DNA of 64,000 nt from Babylonia areolata (lineage: Eukaryota > Mollusca > Gastropoda > Neogastropoda > Buccinidae), in assembly GCF_041734735.1 (NCBI RefSeq), contig NC_134879.1, positions 10,481,810 through 10,545,809 on the forward strand, in the 5' to 3' direction. Under the pieces are notes generated by a model that was not told the DNA's origin, ran no database searches, and worked only from the letters and a program-made list of their open reading frames with translations. The position numbers and the translations under genes were made by a program. Each line of letters begins with the position of its first letter. The stretch's first letter is position 1. Positions 11,188-23,468 of this stretch are shown piece by piece.

Positions 11188-13635
11188 CTTTGGACTACCA
11201 TTTCCCCCTTCCCCACCTTCATGCACCCTGTTTAAGAAATCAGTAAATACGGAAAGAAAAACAACCGTATTTCTTTTGACGTGGAAAAGAACAGTTTTCA
11301 ACTATTTTAGTTTCCTGTTTATAAGATATCTCATGGGGGAAAAAAACCAACAACCCAGCAGTGCTCAACAGTCTAATTCAGTTACCGTTCACAAGTGTCC
11401 CTGAAGGCAGCTGATCACAATACTATAAGTCGCATTTATGTCTTGAGTTTACTTCCTACTGTTGACCCATACGTGAGTAAAGAGTCATCTGCTAAACAAC
11501 GGTAGTGACACTTTTTTTTTCTTTTGTGTGTGTGTTGGGGGACGGGGCGTGGGGGGAAGGAGGGGGGGCATTAACGGTGGTAAATTATCAGAGGAGTAAA
11601 TTTGTTATCATTGTAAACCTAGATCTTGATCTTTTCAAATGTAACCAAGCGCGCTGCATGCTTCAAAACTTGCCTCACACATCAGTATAGCAGACGACGT
11701 TTTCGCAACTGACTTGCTGGTCTACAACGACCCGCACAGAATGTGTGATGCCATTCCTGGTTTAAATGCAAAGCCCATTCTAAACCTATTCCCTAATCAT
11801 CTATTAAATCAAGTCTCTGTATCGTTCACTGCAAAATCATATTTGTTGTGCTTACACATACACTTTAATCAGCCAGAAGTAAACTGATTTCAGTTAAATT
11901 AGTCAGTCTAAAGATTTCAGCTGACTAAGTTTACGTCATTTTGTCTCCCACAAACCACTCCAACTAAGTGTCGCAGTACGCGATTGGGCGAGCTCTAACC
12001 TGTGTTTCTGACGCAGCATATTTAATTAATATCTCTTGTCTTATCAGTAAATTGCCAGTATTATATACTGGCAGAATCGTCACAATTCCATCTTTTGATC
12101 TATTCATTTTGTGTTTCATTTTGAAATCTATCACTGAACGCCTTGTAAGAAACACTGTTTTTTGTCGGGTTGGGCCTGATTCGAGCTGATCTGCTTTTCA
12201 GCAAACGTGCTTGTCATTGCAGTCCTCTTAACTTGCATAAATTGGGAGTGGGTGATCAGTGATCACTTTCTACCTGGTCACTTATCTGACCAGAGCCGCT
12301 CTCTTTCTCTCTTGCCGTGTCGCAAACTCTGTGTGTGTGTGTGTGCGCGCGCGCGCATTGTCCCAGAGGCTGACATCTCGCTATGTATCACTGCTCTGTC
12401 TGCACTTCCTCTTAGTTCTTCTCCTTATCTCTTCTTTAACTATTGTAAATAAAACAGTAGAAAACCCTTTTGTGACTGGCCTCAAAATGTTCCTGGCCTG
12501 TGCACGGGGATTCTTGTCTATCCTTTAATACAGTAAATCATCATTAGTTAGTTCTTTTGTACCGTACCCTTATATACCACTCGGGAGCACAGCTACACAA
12601 ATAATAAAAACGAAGACAGCTTCAATTCCATCATTACTCTACTGTAAATGAGGGGCGAAAAGGGTGTGATAAAAGAAATCCTTTCTGATCTAGGAAATGA
12701 ATAGGGGGGTCTAATTTGCAACACGAATCTATGGTTAAGTTTTGTCCATTAGTCCGTCAGTGTTGCACACGATTGCTTAAGCTTTTTGTCTCTTGTACTC
12801 GTTTTCAGTCACAAGACGTCCATATCTGTTCAATCCAGTTAATGATTCGTACTCATCAGGAGGGCGGGTGGGGATGGGGAGTGGTTAAGTGGAGGATCGT
12901 GGCCTCAACTTTTGGTCCGAGCTGTTCTTTTTCGTGTTGATTGTCGGTCGATCTCCATGGAAATAACAATTATCTGGGCTGGATCGAGAGTGCGTGTATG
13001 TCTTTATACCTCTGACGACTGGGAATACGCAGCCCGTATGTTTGCACTCCAGAAGCGGGCAATATCCACATTTCTTCCCTTGTACTCTTTCGTTTCGAAA
13101 ACAGAAAAAGTTGTAACTTGGTTAATAACAATGTGATATATACTCTACCTTTTCCCTCCCCCTCTTTTATTGGCCTGCTTTACAGCATTCAAGGGGGTGG
13201 GGGAGAGGTAAATGTAAAATATACATAAAAATTAAATTACAATATTAAACAAATTTACAACTTTTTCCGTCTTCGAAGCGAAACTGAATGGAATGAGTAC
13301 AGGGGAAGGAATGTGGGTATCGCCCCGGAGGCGTATATTAGAACGCTGTGAGTGTGTACTGGAGGTTGACTGATGGAGAAGTGTCATCCACTTCATGTAT
13401 ACGCTTTGAGAGCGTTGCTGTTTCCTGTCTCGTTTTGCCGATCATTCCAAAGCACACGACGTACATCACAACACAAACACTGAACAAGAAACGCGCTTTT
13501 TACACCATCGTAAAATCCCCAATCAACCTCCATCCCCCGCCCCGCTCCCCCACGCCCCCCTCCAACCCCCAGTTCATTATGTATGGTGGTGGTGAGGAGA
13601 GGATAAGGTTGACGGGGTAAGGGGAGATAGGGGTG
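11134..13635. other. Intergenic, no gene seen
   Basis: Contains a short (TG)n at about 11144-11183, a G-rich block at 11530-11570 and a TG/GC block at 12333-12356. No exon, RNA or transposon recognised. Confidence 0.4.
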
Positions 13636-13940
13636 GGGTAAGGGGGAAACGACGGCACACCATCTGCTAATGGAAGCGACATGACGCCGCTCTGGTGAGG
13701 ACGTAAAGCCCAGAATGGACTCCTGAGCCAACAAGCTTTCAAGTCCTCTCTTCCCGTGGCAGGCACAATAACCACATATTACTCTGAGGCTGGGAGCATT
13801 TTGTTGCCAAGGAAAGCACTTTCCAGCCCAGAGAGTTTAACGGTGGTTCTAATGTCTGGAGTATTTTGTTAAGAGAACTAAAGAGTAAAGCCTCATGAAA
13901 CGAAAGTCGCTGAACGGCTGATGACAAATCGATAGGTTTA
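13636..13940 (+). repeat. Diverged repeat R3, copy 1
   Basis: Shares an ordered series of motifs with 15010-15250 and 16045-16340: a purine-rich start, 'gacgtaaagcccagaatgga', 'gagccaacaagctttcaagt', 'gggagcattttgttgcc', 'ccagcccagagagttt', 'gtattttgttaagag', 'ataaagcct-like', ending 'gatgacaaatcgataggttt'. All copies point the same way. Non-coding; origin unknown. Confidence 0.55.
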
Positions 13941-14574
13941 TCAAGTGGAGATCAAAGAACTTCGTACAGAATCTGGTTTGAACCTACCTGAGAGTTCTGG
14001 GCCACACAACCATGTAAACGTAGCCAACCGTTGTTTTTTTGTTTGTTTGTTTGTTTGGGGTTTTTGTTTTGTTTTTTTGGGGGGTGTGGGGGGGGGGTGG
14101 GGGGGGGGCGTATGGCCAAATATTGTTTTACTAGAGTGTGGTATCAGCTGGCACCCTTCAGTGACAGTGCATAGCAATATGTCCATCAGGTTAAGTTAGC
14201 GGCATGTTTTCCTGTTGGACTGAATCAGCATGATGAGCTATTCTGGTTTGGACATGTTTTGAAAAAAAAAAAAAATCGGCACAACTGCTAAACATTTTAC
14301 TGACATTATATCTTCAACGATGCCAGTGTTCACACATTTTTCAACTTTTTTTTTTACTCAAACCATAATGAAGCTGAACCATTGTCAGAAAAACATACAC
14401 ATGCGGCCATGTACCAAGGCTGGCTATTTTTTTCCTCCATATCTTCACACACGCACACGCGCACATACACATGCGCGCACACAGACAGACGTTCACGCAC
14501 CTGCGAACGTGCACCAACACATGCTTGCGCGCTTGTAAGCACTCACAAGTGGGACCTATTCCCCTCATGAGGAG

Positions 14575-15005
14575 TGATGGAGATAATCCCCGCCCCTGAC
14601 ATAGGATGATGGAGATAATCCCTTGACATGAAATGGAGATAATCCCCTGACATGAGGTGATGGAGATAATCCCCTGACATGGGGTGATGGAGATAATCCC
14701 CTCTTCACATAGGATGATGGAGATAATCCCTTCACATCAGATGGAGATAATCCCCTCATCTGACATGGGGTGGTGGAGATAATCCCTTGACATGAGATGA
14801 TGGAGATAATCCCCTCCCCTGACATGGGGTGATGGAGATAATCCCTTGACATGAGATGGAGATAATCCTCTCATCTGACATGGGTGATGGAGATAATCCC
14901 CTGACATGGGGTGATGAAGATAATCCCTTGACATGAGATGGAGATAATCCTCTCATCTGACATGGGTGATGGAGATAATCCCCTGACATGGGGTGATGAA
15001 GATAC
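14575..15005. repeat. Minisatellite, GATGGAGATAATCCC unit, about 15 copies
   Basis: Units of roughly 22-32 bases built on gatggagataatcccctgac plus atggggt or atgaga variants. Near the right end a block of about 81 bases (from about 14854) is repeated (from about 14935), showing a higher-order duplication. Apparent frames with repeated Leu-Ser-Pro-Ser are artefacts. Confidence 0.9.
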
Positions 15006-15009
15006 GTTT

Positions 15010-15250
15010 GAAGGGTGGGGGGAGGAGGGAGCAGCACGGTGGAATGGTGTCGCGTCCTGTACTAATGGAAGGGACCCGTTGCACGACGTAAAGCCACAGA
15101 ATGGACTCGTGAGCCAACAAACTTTGAGGACAGTTCTTCTCTAAACAATCGCATTGACAAGATTACCATATAAAGCTGTGAGCATTTGTTGGCCCAGAGT
15201 GTTTCCTGGTTGATGTGTCACAGTATGATGTTAAAAGGTGCCAATGAGTA
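15010..15250 (+). repeat. Diverged repeat R3, copy 2
   Basis: Follows directly after the minisatellite. The motifs 'gacgtaaagccacagaatgg', 'gagccaacaaactttgagga', 'gtgagcatttgttggcccag' and 'agagtgtttcctgg' align with copies 1 and 3, and the 3' third appears lost. Confidence 0.5.
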
Positions 15251-16044
15251 ATGCCATCTATCAGCTGTATGTCAATGACAGGTGGTAGCAATAGGTTTAG
15301 AAAATGACTTATCAGTGTCTGCGTTGTGTGTATGCCTGGTGAATATAGGTATACATGATTGTTTCAGATATCCTGTACAGATGATGCGTCTGGCTGATGA
15401 ACATTTGTCCTGCAGTTCAGTTTCCGAGGTTGGCATAAGTCCAAGTGGCCTCGGGAGTTTCTTGGGACTGGTACGGTTTATTATGTTTTTTTGTGTTTTT
15501 TTAATAATATTCTTTTTCTAATTATTTATTTTCTAGAAGCAAACTGGACATCTCAGTGAATTTATTTTGAGCTCAAGCAAAATCTTACACGTGTCATAAA
15601 ACAAAATTATTGCGCAGCATTCCCCAGGCAATATGTTATGGTCTAATAATCTACTCCCTAAAATGCCATCTCGGCAGAAAAAAGAAATAACAACGAAACA
15701 AAACAAAACAACAACAAACGTTTAGTTGTGTATGCCCGTGCCTAGCTTAACAAAGACAGCTGGAGTATTTTTTTATAATATAAATCCATTTGCTAGAAAT
15801 GTTTCTGACCTTGCGATCTTGAGCTAAGATGAAAGTCAAAATGACCAATAATTTTTCGAGGGTTTTTGGAGTTGTAGAAATTTATTCATTCACACATTCT
15901 CTGCATTTCTACATACATTCTCTCCATTTCTACATACATATACGCGCGCTTTCGCGCGCATACACACACGCACGCGCATGCGCGCGACCTGACATATTGA
16001 CTTCTCCTACCCACAACCCCACTCTGTCAAGGGGAACTAAATCA
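15251..16044. other. Intergenic, no gene seen
   Basis: Ordinary AT-rich sequence with a short TACA/CGCG-rich block at about 15930-15990. No supported feature. Confidence 0.4.
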
Positions 16045-16340
16045 TGAAAGGGGTGGGGAAACGATGCACATCCTGTGCCAATGGCAGAGAATTGATGTGC
16101 GTCAAGTAAGGACTTAAAACCATGAATGAGCCATCAGGGTTCCAAGTCCTTTATTCTCCCAGCAAACAAAATGACCACAGACTGCGCTGAAGCCGTGAGC
16201 ATTTGTTGTCCAGGAAATTACTTTCCGGCCCGTAGAGTTGCTTGGTGATTATAATATCCGTGTTTTGTTAAGGGTATTCAGAATAAAGCCTCGGTGACCT
16301 GAACCTCGCTAGCAAGGTGATGGCAGATCGATAGGTTGAG
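16045..16340 (+). repeat. Diverged repeat R3, copy 3
   Basis: The motifs 'gtcaagtaaggacttaaaac', 'gagccatcagggttccaagt', 'gtgagcatttgttgtccagg', 'ccggcccgtagagtt', 'gtgttttgttaagggt', 'agaataaagcctcggtgacc' and 'gatggcagatcgataggttg' match copy 1 in order. This is the most complete partner for copy 1. Confidence 0.55.
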
Positions 16341-16439
16341 ATACTGGCTAATCAGAGTGGAAGTTTTGGTTGACCCGCATTGATCTTTTTGTTTTGATCT
16401 GTGAAGAAACAAAACAAAAAGAAAAATCCACAACTCCTG

Positions 16440-19400
16440 TAATGCCTCAATCTACTCCTCCCCCCACAGCCCCTGGTTCCCCACGCCTGCTGGATATTAC
16501 CCCGGGGCCATTCTAGGCTAGTCTCGCATGACCCCCAGGGCAAGTGAAGACCACCACTCAGTTGTAAATTACCCCCCTTTCTGTTGGTTTAATCAAGCTA
16601 TTGAAAAAAGGAAGGGGTTCGTTCTGGGCTAGCCTTTACTGACACCTCCCCTTTTTCTCACTCCATTAAGCGAAGATCCTGCTGACACGGATCATTTTAG
16701 AATACGCCAAAGCAGCAGTCCAATCGTCTACCTCCAATCCTCAGATGCCAAGAACGCCCTGGTTCAACGCTGAATGTCGAGATGCCCGAAAGTCTCGGAA
16801 GAGAGCGCAACGGCGCGTCTTTCGGAGACCAGAGACCAGCAGCGTTCGAACCCATCAGCAAAAATCATGGAGAGATTTTTGCTCTTCCTTAACCTCCAAC
16901 ACACCCAAGAAGAAAGTGTGGAGGGTTTAAAAAAAAATCAAAAGGCAAAAACGTCTACCCAGCTTTTCACCATATCAAGCTCTCAGTCGCTCTGATCACA
17001 GAGAAGAAAGCAGTTGCTAATTTGCTAGCCTCCACAATAGAACTGAACTCTGGATCTGCCAACAAATCTGCTCTTTTTTATAAAAAAAACAAAACAACAA
17101 CAACAAAAATCTGAAAGAAAAAAACGTCCTGCAACTTCTCTTCTGGTAACACAGAGAGCTATAACATCCTTTTCACTCTGAACGAGTTAAAATCTGCCTT
17201 TAAGACCTGCACGGATTCCTCTCCGGGAATGGACGAGGTTCATTGTACACTTTTAAAACATCTTCCCGAAACCTGTCTGGACACCCTGCTCAAAGTCTAC
17301 AACCACATCTGGACCACAGGTTTTTTTCCATCCTCTTGGTGGAAAGCCCTCATAGTCCCGGTGCCAAAACGCGGAAAAGACCCCTCGAACCCCTCCAACT
17401 ACCGCCCAGTAGCACTGACCAGCTGCATCTGCAAACTGATGGAGAAGATGGTCAATGGTAGACTGATGTGGAAACTAGAGACCGACGGCTTTATGGCGAA
17501 AGAACAGTGCAGTTTCCACAAGCATCGGTCTACCGTTGACCATCTGGTTCGTCTGGAAACCACAGTGAGGAACGCTTTTGTCAACAAATAGCATGTGGTG
17601 GCCATATTTTTTTTATTCAGAGAAAGCCTATGATACCACCTGGAAATTTTGAATCCTGAGACCTGCACAAGCTTGGCTTTCGAGGACACCTGCCCCAGCT
17701 TGTCCACATTTTCTTGCAAGACAGACAATTCCAGGTGAGGGTTGGCACCACCCTGTCCGACATTCACGAGCAGGAGCTGGGTGTTCCGCAAGGGAGCATT
17801 CTGTCACTGGCTTTCTTCAGCATCAAGATAAACGACATCGTCCAGTCGGTTCAGAAGGGATCGGACAGCTCGCTGTTTGTGGACGATTTCGCCCTGTACG
17901 TAACTGGCAACACGTATGCTAGCATCCAGAGACAGCTCCAGCTGTGCGTGGACAAAATTCAGTGTTGGGCAGAGGAGAATGGTTTCACCTTTTCGTCCTC
18001 TAAAACTCACTGTATCCATTTTCACAACTTTAGTCCTGGACCCTGAAATCCGTCTGGGAAAATCCACCATCCCTGTGGTCAAGGAAGCCAAATTTCTGCG
18101 GGTCGTTTTCGATCAGAAGCTGAACTTCCTCAGCAACATCAGACAGGTGAAAACATTCTGCTAAAAACCTCTGAACATCATCCGAGTCGTGGTACACACG
18201 GACTGGGGTGCTGATAAGAGAATACTCTTGCACCTCTACAGAGCCCTGGTCCGGTCCAAACTGGATTACGGATGTGTAGTGTACGTCTCGGCCAGACCGT
18301 CTTACCAGAAACTGCTGGACCCGATGCACTACCAAGGGTTCCGTCTCAGCTTAGGTGCGTTCCACACCACCCCTGTGCACAGCTTGTATGCAGATGCGGG
18401 GAAACCGCCTCTCTCCAACTGCAGATTGAAGCTGACCCTGAACTATTACTTGAAACTGTTTTCCGACCCCAACAACCCTGGTTTCAATAGCATCTTCAAC
18501 AACCCCTTCACCAAGAAATTTGATGACAACCCAAACTGCATCCCTCCTCTTGGACTCCGCATTCAGCCACACATAGAAAATGCCGATCTGGATGTCGGCG
18601 GAATCTCAGATTTCTCCAAGTTCCCCGACAGCCTACTGTGGACTTTTAAAACACCTGAGGTCCGATTCGATCTGGCCTCGTACCATAGACTCCACCAGTT
18701 CACTGGCCTACAGAACTTACTTTTCAGAACCCTGCCACAAATTCCCCACTTTCTAAAGAATCTTCACTGACGGTTCCAAGTCGGAGGACAGAGTCGCTGC
18801 ATCTGCGTTCTATCCCGCCTTTCCTGTCCAGCCCGCAACGGAACACATCCTGTCTGACAGCTCAGTGTACACTGCGGAACTGACCGCACTGGTTCTGGCG
18901 GTAAAAATGGTTCTCTCTTCGAAACAAAAGATATTCATGATCTTTTCCGACTCCTTGTCAGCCCTGGAGGTGATCGCCTGCAGGAATCTAACTCATCCTA
19001 AACTACTGGAATTCTACGATGCTTTTACTCTCGTAACGAAGAAAGGATATGATGTTACGTTGGCCTGGGTTCCTGGCCATGTTGGCATTCGTGGTAACGA
19101 AAGGGCAGACCAGCAGGCCAAGAACGCTGTAAAGGAAGAATTATCGAGATCCTTCGTAACCGGCCATATACAGACATGAAGCAGAAGGTGAACACTTACG
19201 TTAAGGATCTTTGGCAAGAGGAGTGGAACACCCAGACGGACAAGCTGTTCCAAATCCATCCAGACCTAAAAGAGACCCCATCGGTGGTGAAGAATAGAAA
19301 GGAGTCTGTGCTGTGCAGACTGCGTGCGGGGCACACTTTTCTTTACTCATTGTTACTTGTTGAAGGGGGAGGAGGCCCCTCGATGTATTCCCTGTGATGA

Positions 19401-20005
19401 GCCTCTCACCGTGAAACACGTGCTCCTTGACTGTTGGGCTGTGCATGACGTCAGACACAGACATTACACGGCGGTTTCTCTGAAGACTGTGTTCCGTGAT
19501 GTCCCTCCGTGGAAGCTGATGGACTCCTTGAAAGAAGTGAACATTCTTCATCACATTTGAAGGTTTTAAACTATGGAATTTTTTAAAACTCTGAGTGGAA
19601 AGCTTAAAGCAGTGAGTAGTTTTGTTTCTTTGTTGTTGTTGTTTTTTGTTGTTGTTTTTTTTACCTTTGACTTGTAGTAGGTATTAACGTGGCGATAGCC
19701 TTGAGATGGCCTTAGTGGTCGGCGAGGCTCTAAGCACCATATAATTTGTTTTGAGTTTAATACTCACTCCATTATAACTTAATGGGACAAACGTGCGGGG
19801 GTTCTTCTTTGATAACCCACGTTGATTTTAAATGGGACTAACTTACTCCAGGAGCTGTTTCAAGCTAATCTGGATTGACCCCATGTCGTTTAAGAGGGAT
19901 TTTGAAATCCACCTGGCCAGGGGTGGAAGGAGGCCACTTCTGACAACTTCATTCCAGACTTGTCTACATAGACGATGGGGTTAATCTGGATTAACCAAGG
20001 GAGGT
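16440..20005. repeat. Interspersed repeat R1, copy 2, split by LINE A
   Basis: The two halves, 16440-16668 and 19775-20005, together correspond to the R1 copy at 4122-5009. The LINE at 16669-19762 sits between them with a duplicated 12-base target, so R1 was in place before the LINE arrived. Confidence 0.55.
16669..19762 (+). mobile_element. LINE A: 5'-truncated I/Nimb-type non-LTR retrotransposon
   Basis: The remaining protein order is endonuclease-RT linker (about 16745, PWFNAECRDARKSRKRAQRR), reverse transcriptase (NYRPVALTS at about 17398, FVDDF active site at about 17876), RNase H (about 18760-19160; YTAELTAL, FSDSLSALE, WVPGHVGIRGNERAD) and a C-terminal zinc-knuckle region (about 19395; CDEPLTVKHVLLDC). 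RT followed by RNase H places it in the I superfamily, probably Nimb. It lacks its 5' part and is interrupted by several frameshifts and a stop near 17589. The 12-base target duplication ctcactccatta is at 16657-16668 and 19763-19774. The element is dead. Confidence 0.9.
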
Positions 20006-20189
20006 AAGAACAGGCTGCTGCACCGCCACCTACACAATGAATGCTCAGTAAGTGTTCTTCCGAGTCTCATGCAAGACAGAGCACTACTGGCGAAGTTGCA
20101 CAGGCAAGTGTACTTTCCAGGAAGATGTACTCAAATGACCTTTACCTTCTTATCCCCACTCCACTAACCACCCAGTGCACTGCATCTCT

Positions 20190-20417
20190 TTAACTCAGTA
20201 TGGCCAGTCCTCTCTTCTCCTCTACACAGACCCCTCGGATGTCCAGTGGGTGTCTGAATGACCCATCCTTTAGCTTCCGTCGTCAGAATTGTGGTATTCT
20301 TTGTCAACATTCACCTCTTCAGTATAAGAGCCTTCCGCTTGCAATATTTTGATGATGGCAACTGGGGTGAAACGCTGTTCACGTCGTCTCTTTCGCCGTT
20401 CGTATGGAGAGAATTAA
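20190..20417. mobile_element. TTAA-flanked MITE, copy 1
   Basis: A 228-base unit bounded by TTAA. Its ends are short imperfect inverted repeats (ctcagtatggcc at the left, gccgttcgtatggagag at the right). It is about 90 percent identical by eye to 31016-31248. No coding content. TTAA targets are used by piggyBac-like and Kolobok-like transposases; which one moved this is not decidable here. Confidence 0.7.
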
Positions 20418-22179
20418 TGCATGGCTGTGTAGTTCATCCAACGTCGGTCCTGTCACTTCTGTATGTATGTCAGCCAGACACTCGTCATGTTCTATAATTA
20501 CAGTATTATATGACATGCAGCGTGACAACCATGGAGAGATCAATGTGATGAAGAAAAGGCCAAATAAGCACTTATGTCCACGCTCCTTCCAGAGATTATG
20601 AACATTTCTTAATGCTGAACTGCAACTGAACCTTGCGCTGCTAAGATCCTTTCTGCAAACTCGGCCCAGCTCTTTTATTGGTAAAGGCCTTGACCCATAA
20701 CCGACCGACTCTGTCGATCGTCTACTGGTGGCTTGTCTTCGTCACGTGGCGAGGGCCGATCATTATTTCATGGCATGTGTATTGCCTTCACAACGTTTCT
20801 TTCCACACAAGAATTGTATAAATATCCAGTTTGGTTGAGCTGTGTATTTGGAATGAAAGTGGTTAATTGCAAAAGGCCATGGAGGAACGTTTTTTTTCTT
20901 CTAAAAATAGTCCCCTGACATTATTGTCATCAGCATCTGAATTAACAGTGATTGTTACAGTTATGATGTATTTGGAAAACAACAACATAAAATCATTGGA
21001 TCGAAAACTTAAAAGATAGAACTTCAAGTCTAGGATTCCTTCAGGTCTAAAGGCCATGATTGCTGTTCGATTTGCGCACGTGGTCTTACTATCCGTTTCA
21101 CCACGTCATCAAAATGACACTCTTCAAGTGAAAGAAGCTCATTCAAATCTGACATTTTAAACAGGGAAGTAACCGCGTTGTTATGAAAGGTGCGCTTGTG
21201 TAGAGATCTCAACGCAAGTACCGAAATTTTCAGACCATTAGGTGATATTTTTTCCTCATCCATGACCCCTGCACCATTTCACAACTGAGCATTATTCGTG
21301 GATAAAGTTAGTACAGAACAGACATACAGTTTCTTGTATATCACAAAACAACGTTAGCTAAAATAGTTCCAAAAATAAAAACTACCTTATAGTTTACCTT
21401 TGCGCAGTTGGTTGATCGCAGAGCCTACAGTTAGAACGTAAGTGAGCAGAATTACTTATGATCGGTTGGTTTCTCACGTGGTAATAACAAAATGTCTGAT
21501 TTATTATTCAGAAAGTATATTGTCTCATTTCCTTTCTTCAGTCGTTCTGTATCATTGCAAACATGAAAGTTTGTGACCTTATCGGTTTTGTTCAGGTGTT
21601 TCCTTTTTTCTGTGCGAAAGTTCCAGAAACTTACAACCCGATCTCACTCTTCTGTCCACTGTGTTTCATGGAGTAGTAGCATTCCCAGTTTATCTACTGG
21701 CAGTGACTGTGAAAAATGAATATTCATTACCAGGTTGAATACTCACTGACAAGTTTTTGTGGTTTTATGTTCTGTAATATGATTGTGTCAGTGTGTCAGT
21801 TTACGTTCCAAAGACCTCACCACAACAATTACAAATAACAAAAACAACAAATAACACTAACAATACTTCTACTACTTCATATAGCCAACTAATAGTCTCA
21901 TCTTTTTTCTTCTTTTTATTTCGTACAACGGGAACTCACTCTTCCTGATGTTCAGCTCCATAAGACATTTGTTGTTTCTTCCCTTGACATTGAGGACTAG
22001 AAATCTGAACGGGAACAGAGTGTGGGAACGAGCACATCAGATCGATGGACTGAAAATCATGTACGTGTATTCTCCCAGTCCAGCAGCTTTCTGTTGACAG
22101 ATGGTGGGGAAGAACAACAAGAAACCACACGCGCGCACTGCAACACGCTCGTTTGAATCATAAACACGCTTTACATCTA
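20418..22179. other. Intergenic; one unexplained small ORF inside
   Basis: Apart from the 77-codon frame at 21030-21263, listed separately, nothing recognisable was seen. Confidence 0.4.
21030..21263 (-). CDS. Hypothetical 77-residue ORF
   Basis: I do not recognise this protein. It begins MDEEKISPNGLKISVLALRS and reads like a genuine soluble protein: mixed hydrophobic and charged residues with acidic and basic helices (MSDLNELLSLEE, FDDVVKRIVRPR) and no low complexity, unlike the other small frames nearby. A possible splice acceptor (gtgcag) lies just upstream of the ATG, so it could be a terminal exon of a minus-strand gene, a decayed exon, or a transposon-derived piece. No signal peptide or membrane segment. 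No second exon was found. Confidence 0.3.
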   Translation of the reverse strand: MDEEKISPNGLKISVLALRSLHKRTFHNNAVTSLFKMSDLNELLSLEECHFDDVVKRIVRPRAQIEQQSWPLDLKES

Positions 22180-23468
22180 CGAGGGATATTCTGTTCATTA
22201 AAGATTTCCCGTGACCCACTTCCCACAGACTGAGGGGAACGAAACTTGGCACAGTTATCATCCTTTCTTCACATAGAAACCACCACTACAACGCTATATG
22301 CAGCTGCGAAGACCTTGTATGTAGACGTCTGCAGGTTGCCCCAGAAGCGAAGACTTGACCTCAGAAATCAGCGTTTCATCGTCTGGCAAGTGTTTGTCCT
22401 TAACAAATGACTTCATAGTTTGAAAGAGGTTGAAGTCAGATGGTCCGAGGTCGGGAGAGTAAAGGGAAAAGGAAGGATTTCATAGCCGTAGGACCATGCT
22501 TCCCTCTGGGCAACATGCGTGTTGTGAACCGCGGTGGTGTGTTGCAGGAGGTGGACACCTTTGGTCACCATGCCACGCCTCTCTGTTTTGATGGCCTCCC
22601 ACAATTTCTGCAGCAATGAAGCGTAGTATGTCCCAGTAATTGTGGCATCCTTTGCCAGGAAATCCATCAGCACTACTCCACGCTGGTTCCAAAAGACCTT
22701 GAGCATGACCTCATTCCCGCCGAGGGTTGGCCGGACACGTGCCTTCTTCGGAGGTGGTGAGTCAAAATGCTTCCATTGCTTTGACTGGGCTTTAGTCTCT
22801 GGATTGGAGTGATGGACCCATGTTTCGTCCTATGTGATTAGTCTGTCGAAGAAACCCTCCTGGTTTTCTTGGCCCATGGCCAAAAGAGCCTGGGAGCACG
22901 TGACTCGTTCCTGCTTCTGGAAAGGTGTGAGCAGCTAGGGAATCCATTGTGCAGACAACTTCCTCATGTGCAAATGGTCATGGATGTTGTTTGTTTTTTT
23001 CACGTACCGCACACTAATCTTGACATCTTGGGCTAGTTGAACGGTTGTGCAGCGATCCTCCAAAATGGCGGCCTCCACATGACGGATGGTGTCTTCATCA
23101 ATGGGGGACTGTGGTCGCCTGGGTATGGGAGCCGTTTCCAACGGTGTCCAACCACACTTGAACTAACGATCCAGTGCTTGACTACGTCATACGATGGGGC
23201 ATCCTCTCATAAGTCTTTTTCGTCTCACCGAACGACTGCCGCCTTGGTGTGCGGCCTTTCAAGTACAGAAATTTGCTGAGCGCTCTGCATTCAACTGGCT
23301 CCATTATCACACCTTACTCAACATGGCACATGTAAAAGAGAACTGTTATGAGTTCAAAGATGCGAATTACCACGTGTGTTACAGAGATATGCATTATTAC
23401 ACATGTGCAATTTTAGCCTCCAACAAAAAATGGAAGTAAGGGAAAATCATTAAAATGAACATCCGTCA
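22180..23468 (-). mobile_element. Mariner DNA transposon, full-length but inactive
   Basis: A 1.29-kb element with a TA dinucleotide at each edge. The left end starts cgagggatattctgttcatt; the right end is its imperfect complement (gggaaaatcattaaaatgaa then catccgtca). The minus strand encodes a mariner transposase: N-terminus near 23304 (MEPVECRAL), helix-turn-helix region with ETAPIPRRPQSPIDEDTIRH (about 23135), first catalytic block DETWVHHSNPETK (about 22828) and GVVLMDFLAKDATITGTYYA (about 22675). An in-frame stop precedes DETW, the usual LLxDNAxxH block reads LLQHTTAVHN so its aspartate is gone, and there are frameshifts. It cannot be active. Confidence 0.9.
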
